36,381 nt of DNA from DATGFK01 sp040007395 (GTDB lineage Bacteria > Chloroflexota > Anaerolineae > Aggregatilineales > UBA2796). Shown here piece after piece: positions 1-7,375 of the stretch (positions are counted from its first letter, which is position 1; every line of letters starts with the position of its first letter). Position numbers and translations under genes: made by a program. The stretch is taken from contig JBDTVG010000053.1 in assembly GCA_040007395.1 (NCBI GenBank), positions 1 to 36,381 of the forward strand, read 5' to 3'. The notes beneath the pieces were generated by a model, which was not told the DNA's origin, searched no databases, and worked only from the letters and a program-made list of their open reading frames with translations.

Positions 1-198
1 AGCCGCTTTCTGAGCCTCGGCGCTTAATTGGTTGGCGGTATGTTCGACGTTCTCTTTAGCCTTATTAACGGTGTGTTGGGCATTTTCGGCTAGCTGGTGA
101 GCAGCTTTTTCAGCGGCTTCTCTGGCTTGGTTAACGGCTTGCTCAGCTTTGGATTCGGGAGACGTGGAGTCTTGATCGGGGTTACTGTAGATACTCAT
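1..198 (-). CDS. Ala/Glu/Lys-rich helical protein, C-terminus cut off by window edge
   Basis: An open frame read on the minus strand starts at the ATG at 196-198 and runs off the left end of the window, giving 66 residues without a stop. It begins MSIYSNPDQDSTSPE and continues as heptad-like segments rich in Ala, Glu, Lys, Asn and Gln (for example EQAVNQAREAAEKAAHQLAE). There are no Cys or Trp residues and few large hydrophobics. A strong Shine-Dalgarno (GGAGAG, read on the minus strand about 205-210) precedes the ATG. Such sequences resemble LEA-like, YtxH/CsbD-neighbour or apolipoprotein-like stress proteins, but low-complexity helices of this kind cannot be assigned to a family from the fragment. 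It lies 36 nt downstream of the VOC gene on the same strand and may be cotranscribed with it. Confidence 0.7.
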   Translation of the reverse strand, partial: MSIYSNPDQDSTSPESKAEQAVNQAREAAEKAAHQLAENAQHTVNKAKENVEHTANQLSAEAQKAA

Positions 199-234
199 TA
201 CAAACTCTCCTCTGGAAACGATTACTCGAAATTA

Positions 235-639
235 TCAAGATGGTACATTTTGTGGAACCAACAGCACATTCGATACCTCGATCAAGTTCTGATCGAGATC
301 GCGAAAATAGACAGAGAGAAGCGTATTTTCTGCACCAGTCCGTTCAACTGACCCTTCCAAAATACTCACATCACAGGCGCGAATCTGTTCGATGATCTGG
401 GGCATCGGGGTGTCCGTGATAAAACATAGATCTGCCGAACCCGGAGTCGGACGGAAGGCTTTAGGCTCGAATTCGTGACCTGCTTGGTGGAGATTAATCT
501 TTTGGTGTCCGAATGTCAGCGCTTTCCGACCATCGCCAAACGTCGCCACCTGCATACCGAGTACCGTTGCGTAAAAGGCGCAGGTCGCTTCAATATTGGC
601 AACGGTTAATACCAAATGGTCAAGCCGATCAATCTGCAC
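235..639 (-). CDS. VOC-family (glyoxalase/bleomycin-resistance fold) metalloprotein
   Basis: This is a single vicinal-oxygen-chelate domain of 134 residues. It opens with QIDRLDHLVLTVANI, then CAFYATVLGMQV, GDGRKALTFGHQKINLHQAG and a C-terminal RDLDQNLIEVSN. The metal ligands expected in this fold are visible as His8, probably His51, and Glu121. The GHQKINLHQAGHEFEPKA block is typical of the subgroup often named VOC virulence protein (STM3117-like); the substrate is unknown. The frame also opens from an ATG at 690, but I chose the GTG at 637-639. It is preceded by GAGGGA at 7 nt spacing, it starts the protein exactly at the conserved first strand, and the upstream ATG has no ribosome site. 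The gene is divergent from the Rieske gene. Confidence 0.85.
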   Translation of the reverse strand: MQIDRLDHLVLTVANIEATCAFYATVLGMQVATFGDGRKALTFGHQKINLHQAGHEFEPKAFRPTPGSADLCFITDTPMPQIIEQIRACDVSILEGSVERTGAENTLLSVYFRDLDQNLIEVSNVLLVPQNVPS

Positions 640-734
640 TAGCAGTTCCCTCAGTCCCAGCACGCCATGATTGTACAACGTCCCACCCATTGAAGCAATC
701 GATCAAAACGAAATATCGGTGTAATGATCGTTGC

Positions 735-740
735 TATAAT
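735..740 (+). promoter_or_regulatory. Extended -10 promoter of the Rieske gene
   Basis: A perfect TATAAT is preceded by TGC, forming an extended -10 (TGnTATAAT at 732-740). No convincing -35 is present, which is tolerated by extended -10 promoters. Transcription would start near 747, about 50 nt before the TTG start of the Rieske gene. Confidence 0.5.
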
Positions 741-795
741 GCACACTAAGATGATAGTGGAAAGTATCACAAGTCGAGGACGAGGATAGAGCAAT

Positions 796-1218
796 TTGAT
801 AACCCTAAACGAAGTTCGGGTCTGTAACCTGAATGACCTAGAACCAGATAAGCCGCACTGTTTCCGCGTCGCAACTGTTGATGTGTTTGTAGTGCGACAT
901 AAAGGGGAGGTCTACGCTATTCAAAACCGCTGTGGGCATATGTCGGCTCCGCTGAATCAGGGCGAGTTCACCGACGGCTTGATCGTCTGTGCTTTGCACG
1001 GCGCAGGCTTCCGCGTCGATACGGGCGAAGTCGAGTGGAAGGCGATTCTACCGCCGCCAATTTCTGAGTACATTGTCAGCGAGAACCCGCGTATTCATCA
1101 CTTCGGGGAACTGATCGAAGCCATTGACACGCTGCCTGTCAAGGTTTACCCAGTGACAGTCAAAGACGATGAGGTGTACATCACGATCAAGGTTGATAGC
1201 GTGGAAACGGCAAACTAA
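796..1218 (+). CDS. Rieske [2Fe-2S] ferredoxin-like protein
   Basis: This is a small soluble Rieske-domain protein of 140 residues. The cluster-binding pairs are C46-G-H48 and C65-A-L-H68 (NRCGHMSAPLNQG ... IVCALHGAGF), the classic CxH-x16-CxxH spacing, and a Phe-Arg-Val-Asp-Thr-Gly-Glu block follows the second pair. There is no signal peptide or membrane segment, so it is a cytoplasmic electron carrier of the dioxygenase-ferredoxin/NirD type and not a bc1 Rieske subunit. About 60 residues after the domain are less conserved in style. The start is a TTG, supported by GAGGA nine bases upstream. No oxygenase or reductase partner gene lies nearby, so the redox partner cannot be named. Confidence 0.85.
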   Translation: MITLNEVRVCNLNDLEPDKPHCFRVATVDVFVVRHKGEVYAIQNRCGHMSAPLNQGEFTDGLIVCALHGAGFRVDTGEVEWKAILPPPISEYIVSENPRIHHFGELIEAIDTLPVKVYPVTVKDDEVYITIKVDSVETAN

Positions 1219-1243
1219 CCAATTCGCGGGTCAACCCTATGGC

Positions 1244-1263
1244 GGACAGGGCAAGCCCTGTCC
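1244..1263. repeat. Perfect hairpin GGACAGGGC/GCCCTGTCC
   Basis: GGACAGGGC (1244-1252) and GCCCTGTCC (1255-1263) form a 9-bp perfect inverted repeat with a two-base centre, 25 nt after the Rieske stop. It is followed by another arm pair, TCCCTAC (1261-1267) and GTAGGGA (1284-1290). It lies between two convergent genes and could help termination, but no T-tract follows. Confidence 0.55.
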
Positions 1264-1287
1264 CTACATCCAAACGGGATTTCGTAG

Positions 1288-1360
1288 GGACAATGCCTGC
1301 GTTGTCCGCTGAATCTGCCCAAACTTTTTCAGGTGAGGTACATTATGATGCGTTTGCCCT
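1288..1360. repeat. Dispersed intergenic repeat, copy 1
   Basis: GGACAATG (1288-1295) and CGTTGTCC (1300-1307) form a small stem. The stretch continues GTTGTCCGCTGAAT (1301-1314) and, 31 nt later, TGATGCGTTTGCCCT (1346-1360). Both words recur in the same order at 21562-21575 and 21593-21607. The copy lies in the gap between the convergent Rieske and permease genes. Confidence 0.55.
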
Positions 1361-1392
1361 GCCGCAGCCATTGAGACAGATGGGCTTTTCGC

Positions 1393-2367
1393 TTACTTCA
1401 ATGAGCGAGGATCGAACGCATCGCGCAATCCGTCACCGAAGAAGTTGATGCCGAGCACCGTCAGAATCACAAACAGCGCCGGGAAAAACCACTGATTCCA
1501 GATCTGGAGATTCTCGTAGGCTTCAAAGAGCATATTGCCCCATGTTGCCGTTGGTGCGCGAACGCCCAATCCTAAGAAGCTGAGATAGGCTTCGAGCAAA
1601 ATAGCCGAGGCCACGCCCAGAGTCGCCGCGACGATAATGGGGGCGAGGCAGTTTGGCAAAATATGCTGCATCACGATTCGCCAACTGGGTGCGCCCAGCG
1701 CCCGTGCTGCCGTAATGTATTCCTGCTGCTTAATGGAAAGTACCATCGAGCGCACTATACGCGAAAGCTGCATCCAACTTGTCAGCCCAATTGCAAACAC
1801 AATGACGATCAGCGTATTGCTAAACTCGCGCCCGCCAATGGTAAAGTCGGGCAGCTTGCCCGCAAACATGCGCGAAGCCAGCAAGGCCACAAAAAGTTGA
1901 GGGATACTCAGTGCCGCCTCGACCAGCCGCATCAACACAGTATCGATGATCCCGCCAAAGTAACCTGAGGCGAGGCCGACAGCGGTTCCGACGGTCAGGG
2001 AGACAATCACGGCAGTTACGCCGACTAGGATCGAGATCTGCCCGCCGTAAATGGTACGCGCCAACAGGTCGCGCCCGATGCTATCCGTGCCAAAGGGATG
2101 CTCCGACGATGGCGCTTCAAGCTTACGGGTCGGGTCGTTATGGTTCGCATACGCTTCAGAGTAGATCAACGAGCCGATGCTGACATACAGGATGACAAAG
2201 GCTAGCAGCACGATACCAACTACCGCCATCCGATGTTTCAGCAGACGACGCAAGCTGCGTTTGGTGTTTGATTCACCCTGATGCAACTGGGCTTCGGCCC
2301 CTAACGATACGATTTTAGTACCAGCGGCAGTGGTCGTTAAATTGGCGGGTTCGCTTACTGTTGCCAT
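1393..2367 (-). CDS. Peptide/nickel-type ABC transporter permease (OppC/DppC family)
   Basis: This is the second inner-membrane permease of a dipeptide/oligopeptide-type importer, 324 residues. A soluble N-terminus of about 45 residues leads into the first membrane helix (MAVVGIVLLAFVILYVSIGS). The family block HPFGTDSIGRDLLARTIYGG follows, then further helices and the cytoplasmic EAA loop (EYITAARALGAPSWRIVMQH, about residue 210-230) that docks to the ATPases. The C-terminus keeps LEAYLSFLGLGVRAPTATWG and the terminal GDGLRDAFDPR typical of DppC/OppC. The ATG start at 2367 has GAGGG upstream. It is 46 nt downstream of the partner permease on the same strand. The solute could be peptides, nickel or short sugars; sequence alone does not say. 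Confidence 0.92.
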   Translation of the reverse strand: MATVSEPANLTTTAAGTKIVSLGAEAQLHQGESNTKRSLRRLLKHRMAVVGIVLLAFVILYVSIGSLIYSEAYANHNDPTRKLEAPSSEHPFGTDSIGRDLLARTIYGGQISILVGVTAVIVSLTVGTAVGLASGYFGGIIDTVLMRLVEAALSIPQLFVALLASRMFAGKLPDFTIGGREFSNTLIVIVFAIGLTSWMQLSRIVRSMVLSIKQQEYITAARALGAPSWRIVMQHILPNCLAPIIVAATLGVASAILLEAYLSFLGLGVRAPTATWGNMLFEAYENLQIWNQWFFPALFVILTVLGINFFGDGLRDAFDPRSLK

Positions 2368-2413
2368 AGGCCCTCAGCTTTCCAGATTGTCTAATGAATG
2401 TTCTATGTGCATG

Positions 2414-3448
2414 TTACGTGTACCGGATACGCGGGTCGAGCCAAGTGTATACCACGTCGGTCAACAGTTGGAAGACCACTACAGCGATACTCAATAGCAT
2501 CAGGATTGCCATCATCACAGTAATATCGGAACGTTCCAGACTCTCGATGAACAAGCGTCCCAGTCCGGGCCACGCAAAGATGCGTTCGGTCACAATCGCC
2601 CCGGCGAGCAAAAACGGCAGATCGAGACCGATCAGCGTGACCAGCGGCATCGCGGCATTCTTCAGGGCATGGACAAAGATCGTGCGACGTTCCTCAAGCC
2701 CTTTGGCACGCGCTGTGCGAATATAATCTTGACTGAGCACTTCGAGCATCGAGGAGCGAATGTAGCGGACATAGCCGCCGACCTGAATCGCTACCAAGCA
2801 AAAGACAGGCAGTACCATATGTTGAAGCAGCCCGCCGAGTGTTTCCGGTTCACGGGGGTCATACATCCCAGCAACGGGCAGTGAAGGCAGTCCCCATTGT
2901 TGGAATTGCACCCCAAAAATATAAATTACCATCAAGGCTATAAAGAATATTGGCAAAGAATATAAGACGAACGAGATCGTCGTGACAATGTTATCGAGCA
3001 GCGAATACTGCCGGATGGCGGAGTAAATGCCAATCGACAAGGATAATAGAATCACGATCAAATAGGACGGAACCATCAGGATGAGCGTGTTGGGCAACCG
3101 TTCCTGAATACGCAGTTTAGCGTCCCTTCTGGTCACAGAGGACGTACCAAGATCCCCCCGCAGTACACCATGACGGGTTCCCGGCTCCATCAATGTGCCA
3201 TCGCCACGCACATCGGTGAGCATCCAGTCGTTGCCGATAAGCCAGACAAGATACTGCTCAGGGAGGGGTTTGTCCAACCCCAACCGTCGGATGAGTTCTT
3301 CGCGGGCTTTGCCGGTGGGCGGCTTGCGCGATTCAGCGTAAACGGACAGTGGATCGCCAATGGAGTTCATTAGCAAAAACAAGCCAAAACTGATTAATAC
3401 GAGCAGTGGAATGGTTTGCAATACGCGGCGTAACAGATATTGTGCCAC
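2414..3448 (-). CDS. Peptide/nickel-type ABC transporter permease (OppB/DppB family)
   Basis: This is the first permease of the importer, 344 residues. It starts at a GTG (3446-3448) preceded by GAGG, beginning AQYLLRRVLQTIPLLVLISF, the standard OppB/DppB opening. A periplasmic segment with RRLGLDKPLPEQYLVWL and the family motif GDLGTSS follows, then five further helices. The EAA loop (DYIRTARAKGLEERRTIFVH, about residue 240-260) binds an ATP-binding subunit. The C-terminus ends with LTDVVYTWLDPRIRY, the usual DppB ending. It lies between the binding-protein gene and the OppC-type gene on the minus strand. The ATPase genes are absent here and must be elsewhere or shared with another importer. 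Confidence 0.93.
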   Translation of the reverse strand: MAQYLLRRVLQTIPLLVLISFGLFLLMNSIGDPLSVYAESRKPPTGKAREELIRRLGLDKPLPEQYLVWLIGNDWMLTDVRGDGTLMEPGTRHGVLRGDLGTSSVTRRDAKLRIQERLPNTLILMVPSYLIVILLSLSIGIYSAIRQYSLLDNIVTTISFVLYSLPIFFIALMVIYIFGVQFQQWGLPSLPVAGMYDPREPETLGGLLQHMVLPVFCLVAIQVGGYVRYIRSSMLEVLSQDYIRTARAKGLEERRTIFVHALKNAAMPLVTLIGLDLPFLLAGAIVTERIFAWPGLGRLFIESLERSDITVMMAILMLLSIAVVVFQLLTDVVYTWLDPRIRYT

Positions 3449-3488
3449 GGACCGCCTCTTTCCTGAACTAGCAACGTCCGATATGAGA

Positions 3489-3520
3489 AGCAGAGTCAGA
3501 GGCGAACCCCTGACCCTGCT
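3489..3520 (-). terminator. Stem-loop with UUCG loop between binding-protein and permease genes
   Basis: Read on the minus strand, the arms are AGCAGGGTCAGGGG and CCTCTGACTCTGCT around a TTCG loop. In RNA all 14 positions pair, two of them as G-U. On the plus strand the same two positions would be A-C mismatches, so the structure is built for minus-strand RNA. It begins 18 nt after the binding-protein stop and has no U-tract. That suits a structure which slows read-through or protects the upstream message so that binding protein is made in excess over permease, a known pattern in such operons. Confidence 0.65.
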
Positions 3521-3538
3521 GGCGGTTAACGAGCTAAC

Positions 3539-5254
3539 TTACTTCAATTGCCAATTCGAGATGTCGAACCACTGATTGGTCAGGCCAGCACCAATACGGG
3601 GCTTCCCAACAAAGCGCGTGGGGTTATATGTGTATTGGTCAGGGCGGTCGTACAGGATGATGTTCGGTACGTCTTCCGCCAAAATCGTCTGAATCTCGTC
3701 GGCGGCTTTTTGACCTTCAGCCGGGTCGAGCGCCTGCTCGGTAACCTTCCACAGATCGTCGAGCTTAGGATTGCAATAGCCGACATTGTTCTGACCACCG
3801 GGGACAGCATCGCTGGGGATGTCATCGCAGAAGAACACACGTGCATTGGCGGGGTTCGTGGTCACGGTGTTGTTGGCATATTCGGCAATGTCGAACTTGC
3901 CACCGGAAGTGATACCGCCATCCTTGAACTGACCGAAGAAGTTATCGGCGGGGAAGTTCTCAAGCGTAACCTTGATGCCGATCTTCGCCAAGTCTTGCTG
4001 AATCACGGCTTGGTTAGCTTTACGCTGTGCCGCCGGGGTGGTGCTGTACTTCAGTTCGAGCTTGGTACCGTCCTTAACATCCGGCACACCCTTCGACTCG
4101 CGTACTCCATCGGCACCCTTCACCCAGCCAGCCGCGTCCAAAAGTTTCTCGGCAGCAGCGGGATCGTATTCGACAAACTTGAGCTTCTTGTTTTCAAATG
4201 GGCTGGACGCATAGAGCGACTCAGCAACCGGGACGGCATCGCCGAGCAGGTTCTTGACCAGACCACGACGATTAACGCCCAAACGGATCGCTTGGCGGAC
4301 ACGCACATCCTTGAGTGCTGGATGACCAGCCTCGGGGAACTTGTCGGTACGGACATTCAGCCACAGCGATTCACGGAACCCACCATAAACGTTGACAAAT
4401 GTTGCGTTCTTGGTCAACCCGGCGATCTTCGGCGGATCAGACGGTTGCAAATTGGGTACATAGTCGATCTGACCAGCGGCAAAAGCGGCATAGGCGCTTT
4501 CTGGGTCGGGGAAGAACTGAAGCACCAGCGTTTCGATGCTGGGCTTCTTGCCCTCATAGTTCGGGTTCACAACCCAAGTCATCGAAGCGCCACGCTTCCA
4601 TTCCTTGAGCATGTACGCACCGCTGAAGACGGTGGGGTTCTGGTTGTAGTCGGCTTTTTCAATCGACTTGTCTTTGTCATAAATGGGCTGCAAGATATGG
4701 GCAGGCAGCACGTTGAAGTTCTGGGAACCCGCTAGGTTTTCAGCATAGGGCTGTGGTGTATTGGTCGTCAGCTTGACCGTTACATCATCAACTTTTTCAG
4801 CTTTATCCACTGCTTCTTGGATCTGGGCACCCTGCGCCATGTTATTGGCTTTGTCTTTGATCATATTGTAGGTAAAGACCACATCGTCAGCCGTGAGTGG
4901 TTCACCATCGCTCCACTTCAAACCCTTCTTGAGCTTGATTGTGGTGGTTTTGCCGTCTTTGCTGGTGCCGCCATTGGCGACAGTTGGCACTTCGGCGACG
5001 AGTACCGGAACAGCCTTGAGATGCTCATCATAGTCCCATAAGGCAGCCGTACCGAGTTGAACAGCCCACTGAGCAAAGGACAGGTTGCTGTAGAAGTAGT
5101 TGAGGTTATCCGGCTCCTGAGGGAAGGCGACAGTTAACGTCTTGGTATCGGCGGCACGTGCAACCCCAACGGCTGGCGAACTGCCCAACATCGGCAGCAC
5201 CATCGCAGCGAGGGCTACGAGCGTAACTAACAGATAACGTGACTTAGGTTTCAT
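3539..5254 (-). CDS. Extracellular solute-binding protein, family 5 (peptide/nickel ABC importer)
   Basis: This is the 571-residue substrate-binding subunit of the importer. A signal peptide with Lys/Arg at residues 2-6 and a long hydrophobic core ends at VARA-A (about 34/35). There is no lipobox Cys, so it is not an obvious lipoprotein. The mature part shows the SBP_bac_5 landmarks: KTLTVAFPQEPDNLNYF near the start, KLKKGLKWSDGEPLTADDVVFTY, KDVRVRQAIRLGVNRRGLV, and the C-terminal half with ILAEDVPNIILYDRPDQYTYNP. The start ATG at 5252-5254 has AGGAG eight bases upstream. It is the first gene of the transcription unit, followed by the hairpin and the two permeases. Binding specificity cannot be read from the sequence. 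Confidence 0.92.
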   Translation of the reverse strand: MKPKSRYLLVTLVALAAMVLPMLGSSPAVGVARAADTKTLTVAFPQEPDNLNYFYSNLSFAQWAVQLGTAALWDYDEHLKAVPVLVAEVPTVANGGTSKDGKTTTIKLKKGLKWSDGEPLTADDVVFTYNMIKDKANNMAQGAQIQEAVDKAEKVDDVTVKLTTNTPQPYAENLAGSQNFNVLPAHILQPIYDKDKSIEKADYNQNPTVFSGAYMLKEWKRGASMTWVVNPNYEGKKPSIETLVLQFFPDPESAYAAFAAGQIDYVPNLQPSDPPKIAGLTKNATFVNVYGGFRESLWLNVRTDKFPEAGHPALKDVRVRQAIRLGVNRRGLVKNLLGDAVPVAESLYASSPFENKKLKFVEYDPAAAEKLLDAAGWVKGADGVRESKGVPDVKDGTKLELKYSTTPAAQRKANQAVIQQDLAKIGIKVTLENFPADNFFGQFKDGGITSGGKFDIAEYANNTVTTNPANARVFFCDDIPSDAVPGGQNNVGYCNPKLDDLWKVTEQALDPAEGQKAADEIQTILAEDVPNIILYDRPDQYTYNPTRFVGKPRIGAGLTNQWFDISNWQLK

Positions 5255-5322
5255 ATTGAGACTCCTAAACGAATTGATTAAAAGATACGTAAACCCAGCG
5301 ATTCTTCAATGAAGGCATAAAA

Positions 5323-5351
5323 TATATACATTATATTTAACTTGAAAGCAA
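5323..5351 (-). promoter_or_regulatory. Probable sigma70-type promoter of the importer operon
   Basis: On the minus strand a -35-like TTGCTT (5346-5351) and a -10-like TATATA (5323-5328) are separated by 17 bp in a very AT-rich stretch. Transcription would start near 5316, leaving a leader of about 60 nt before the binding-protein ATG. A second TATAAT overlaps the same region. Confidence 0.45.
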
Positions 5352-5629
5352 GAGATTCCTAGCCTTATTTTAATGTAGCTGTGCTAGTTGCCGGAAATAG
5401 ATCCCCGCACAGGCAATTATGGGGACAAATGACGATGCACAACAAAAGCGCGTGCGACTAGCGGTAGGCGAAAAGATTATGGGGCGATCACACTGGATCG
5501 CCCGTAAGGTGCGCCAAATGTATCCACCCCGATGAAAGCGCTATAAACAGGTTTGCAAACTGCATCGCATCGCGACACCTGAGCCGCTACAATGGAAGCC
5601 TTGGCTTGCTTTAAAGTGTCGGGGGTAGA
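5352..5629. other. Intergenic region upstream of the transposase remnant
   Basis: I find no supportable gene here. A perfect 8-bp inverted repeat GGGCGATC/GATCGCCC lies at 5482-5489 and 5496-5503. The open minus-strand frame through this region is a shadow. No terminal inverted repeat for the IS remnant could be recognised. Confidence 0.4.
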
Positions 5630-6165
5630 ATGCTCTGGTTTGTGTTGGCTCAGGTCTTCACGTTGGGGCTGGACATCTTGGCGGTGCTTCGGCAAACAGA
5701 CCATGAAAAGGACCTCGAAATTCTGCTGCTGCGCCAGCAACTGCGGATCGTCGAACGGAAACAAGCCCGACTGCTGCGTCTGTCGCGTTAGGGGAAACTC
5801 GGTTTGGCGGTGTTGACTGCGCGGCTCAAGACGGTGACCGCAGGGAAACGCGAACACCTGCAACAGGTCATGCGGCTTTTCCAGCCGGAGACCGTCTTAA
5901 AATGGCATCGGGAACTGGTGCGACGGAAGTGGACTTATACTCAGCCGACTAGGTCGCGTGGCAATGCCCCACTGGATACGGAACTTGAGGGGCCGATTGT
6001 CCAACTCGCACGCGATAACCCCAGGTTCGGCTACAAAAAACTGGTTGGGGAACTGCTAAAACTGGGTTATCGAGTCGGGTGCTCAACGATGCGCGATGTG
6101 CTCAAGCGCCATGCCATCCCGCCTGCACCCGAGCGCAGCCGTAGTAACTGGCGCACCTTACGCGA
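5630..6165 (+). pseudogene. IS transposase remnant, N-terminal part with in-frame stop and lost DDE domain
   Basis: One frame starting at the ATG 5630 reads MLWFVLAQVFTLGLDILAVL, then DLEILLLRQQLRIVERKQAR, then a TAG at 5789-5791. It continues in the same frame as KLGLAVLTARLKTV, VLKWHRELVRRKWT, IVQLARDNPRFGYKKLVGEL and HAIPPAPERSRSNWRT. This is the N-terminal half of the integrase-core transposases common in Chloroflexota and Actinobacteria. In relatives the stop position commonly carries Trp (RWEKL), so the TAG probably arose from TGG. The catalytic DDE/rve domain that should follow SNWRT is missing; homology ends near 6155-6165. The frame runs on to 6319 with unrelated composition. The element cannot encode an active transposase. 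Confidence 0.82.
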
Positions 6166-6374
6166 CATTGATTCACCATGCGCGGGTCGGCGATGTCCGC
6201 AAGGCACTCCACTAACACCCCAGCTGCCCCCAGTACCTAACCCTTTTCTACTTCCCTTGTCTTTCTATTTTCCCTCAATTCAATCTCATCCATTAGCCCT
6301 TGGGAAAGGGGTGAGGTGAATTACACCCATTCTCAATTTGATACGTTTGCCTTCGGCCTCTGTTTTTATCGGCC
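6166..6374. other. Junk-like junction after the transposase remnant
   Basis: No complete gene is seen. A short reading frame (6162-6215) would encode ATLIHHARVGDVRKALH and a stop, possibly the tail of another disrupted gene that I cannot identify. A strong polypyrimidine run occupies about 6236-6280. Confidence 0.3.
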
Positions 6375-6402
6375 TTGATCTTTTGGAATACTCTGCTAGA
6401 AT
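6375..6402 (+). promoter_or_regulatory. Promoter of tRNA-Pro
   Basis: TTGATC (6375-6380) and TAGAAT (6397-6402) are spaced by 16 bp. This places the start point near 6409, about 11 nt upstream of the mature 5' end of the tRNA. Confidence 0.6.
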
Positions 6403-6419
6403 TCGCTAGGTAAGTAGTT

Positions 6420-6494
6420 CGGGGCGTGGCGCAGCTTGGCTAGCGCGCTTGCATGGGGTGCAAGAGGCCCCCGGTTCAAATCCGGGCGCCCCGA
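6420..6494 (+). tRNA. tRNA-Pro (anticodon GGG)
   Basis: The cloverleaf folds fully. The acceptor is CGGGGCG (6420-6426) with CGCCCCG (6487-6493) and discriminator A6494. The D stem is GCGC/GCGC. The anticodon stem CUUGC/GCAAG carries the loop AUGGGGU, giving anticodon GGG for codons CCC and CCU. The variable loop has five bases, and the T arm is CCCGG-TTCAAAT-CCGGG. The first base C1 and general layout match bacterial proline tRNAs. The 3' CCA is not encoded (ACT follows). Confidence 0.95.
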
Positions 6495-6519
6495 CTTTCT
6501 TGAAATTGCCAATGGTTCG

Positions 6520-7356
6520 CTACAGTGCTTCGCCTTCTTGCACTTTGATCTTAGCCGTCATCAGCGGCTTTTTTGTTGCCCCGTCAGGACTCTCAGTAAA
6601 GCCTTGCTCACGCTCCATAAAACTATAGAACGATTGCACTTCGACATTGAAGCGTTGTTCGAGCAAAGTTCGCAACTGTGGCCCGTGTGCCAGATCGGTT
6701 ACGATCACAAAGTCGGTATCGTCGCGGTGTCCGATAAAGTCGTCGGGGGTGCCTGTCGATTGCACGACTTCATTGAGCAATCCCGCTGTAAAACTGATCA
6801 CTTCCTCGCCAGTCATAAAGCCATATTGGTCGCGAAATGTGGAGAACTCGTTAATTCCAAAGTCGATCTTGTACCAGCCATCTTCATCAGCCAGCGAACG
6901 TATCTGTTCCTGTACCAATCGACCTGTAGGCAAGCCACTGCGCGGATGATGTAACCCGTCGCGATCTTGCCGTTTGATGGCGTTGCGAATTCGCAGGATA
7001 AGGATGTCGATGTCGAACGGCTTGGGAATGAAGTCGTCGGCTCCGGCACTAAGCAAGTCATTTTGTAACTTGGCATCGCCCAGTTCTGCCAGAAACATGA
7101 TCGGGATATGGGCAGTGCGGGCGCGGGCGCGAAGCTGCGTGTACGCCTTCAGACCGGGGCCGTCGGGCAACTGTGTACTCAGCAGAATGAGGGCGGGTGG
7201 GTGAGCCAATGCCTCATTAACACCGTCAGATCCCGTTGCGGCAACCGTTACTTTGAAATCTTGCGCGGAGAGATAAGATTTCAGGGTCACAACGGTGGTT
7301 GGCTCATTGTCAATAATTAACAGGGCGCGTGGGCGACCCTGATTTGCCTCAGGCAT
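6520..7356 (-). CDS. Degenerate receiver plus GGDEF-like response regulator, phosphorylation site lost
   Basis: This is a 278-residue protein. Residues 10-125 form a CheY-like receiver: ALLIIDNEPTT at strand 1 and the conserved Lys112 in FIPKPFD. The residue that should be the phosphorylated Asp is Ser60 (LILLSTQLPDG), the acidic pair is Asp16-Asn17, and the switch Thr/Ser is Ala90. Residues 135-250 resemble a GGDEF domain in outline (SGLPTGRL, YKIDFGINEFSTFRDQYGFMTGEEV), but the GG(D/E)EF signature is replaced by GHRDDTDF (209-216). It is therefore probably a non-catalytic, non-phosphorylated signalling or binding protein. The ATG has GGAGG upstream. It follows gatC by 19 nt on the same strand and overlaps the tRNA-Pro terminator at its 3' end. 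Confidence 0.82.
   Translation of the reverse strand: MPEANQGRPRALLIIDNEPTTVVTLKSYLSAQDFKVTVAATGSDGVNEALAHPPALILLSTQLPDGPGLKAYTQLRARARTAHIPIMFLAELGDAKLQNDLLSAGADDFIPKPFDIDILILRIRNAIKRQDRDGLHHPRSGLPTGRLVQEQIRSLADEDGWYKIDFGINEFSTFRDQYGFMTGEEVISFTAGLLNEVVQSTGTPDDFIGHRDDTDFVIVTDLAHGPQLRTLLEQRFNVEVQSFYSFMEREQGFTESPDGATKKPLMTAKIKVQEGEAL
6553..6574 (+). terminator. Candidate rho-independent terminator for tRNA-Pro
   Basis: AGCCG (6553-6557) and CGGCT (6565-6569), with one extra wobble pair inside, are followed by a run of six T ending at 6574. It lies 58 nt after the tRNA and inside the 3' end of the convergent response-regulator gene. Confidence 0.45.
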
Positions 7357-7375
7357 GGCGGAAGCCTCCTGCTAG

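Noticed and set aside
209..216. Active diguanylate cyclase activity for the protein encoded at 6520-7356 (coordinates given here are residue numbers)
   Set aside because: The GGDEF signature is replaced by GHRDDTDF, so catalysis is not supported.
3548..4735. A 395-codon open frame on the plus strand
   Set aside because: It lies wholly inside the binding-protein gene on the opposite strand and has no domain-like features; the minus-strand protein is unmistakable.
6330..6360. GATACGTTTGCCT, similar to the TGATGCGTTTGCCCT word of the dispersed repeat
   Set aside because: The partner word and hairpin are absent, so the match is probably chance.
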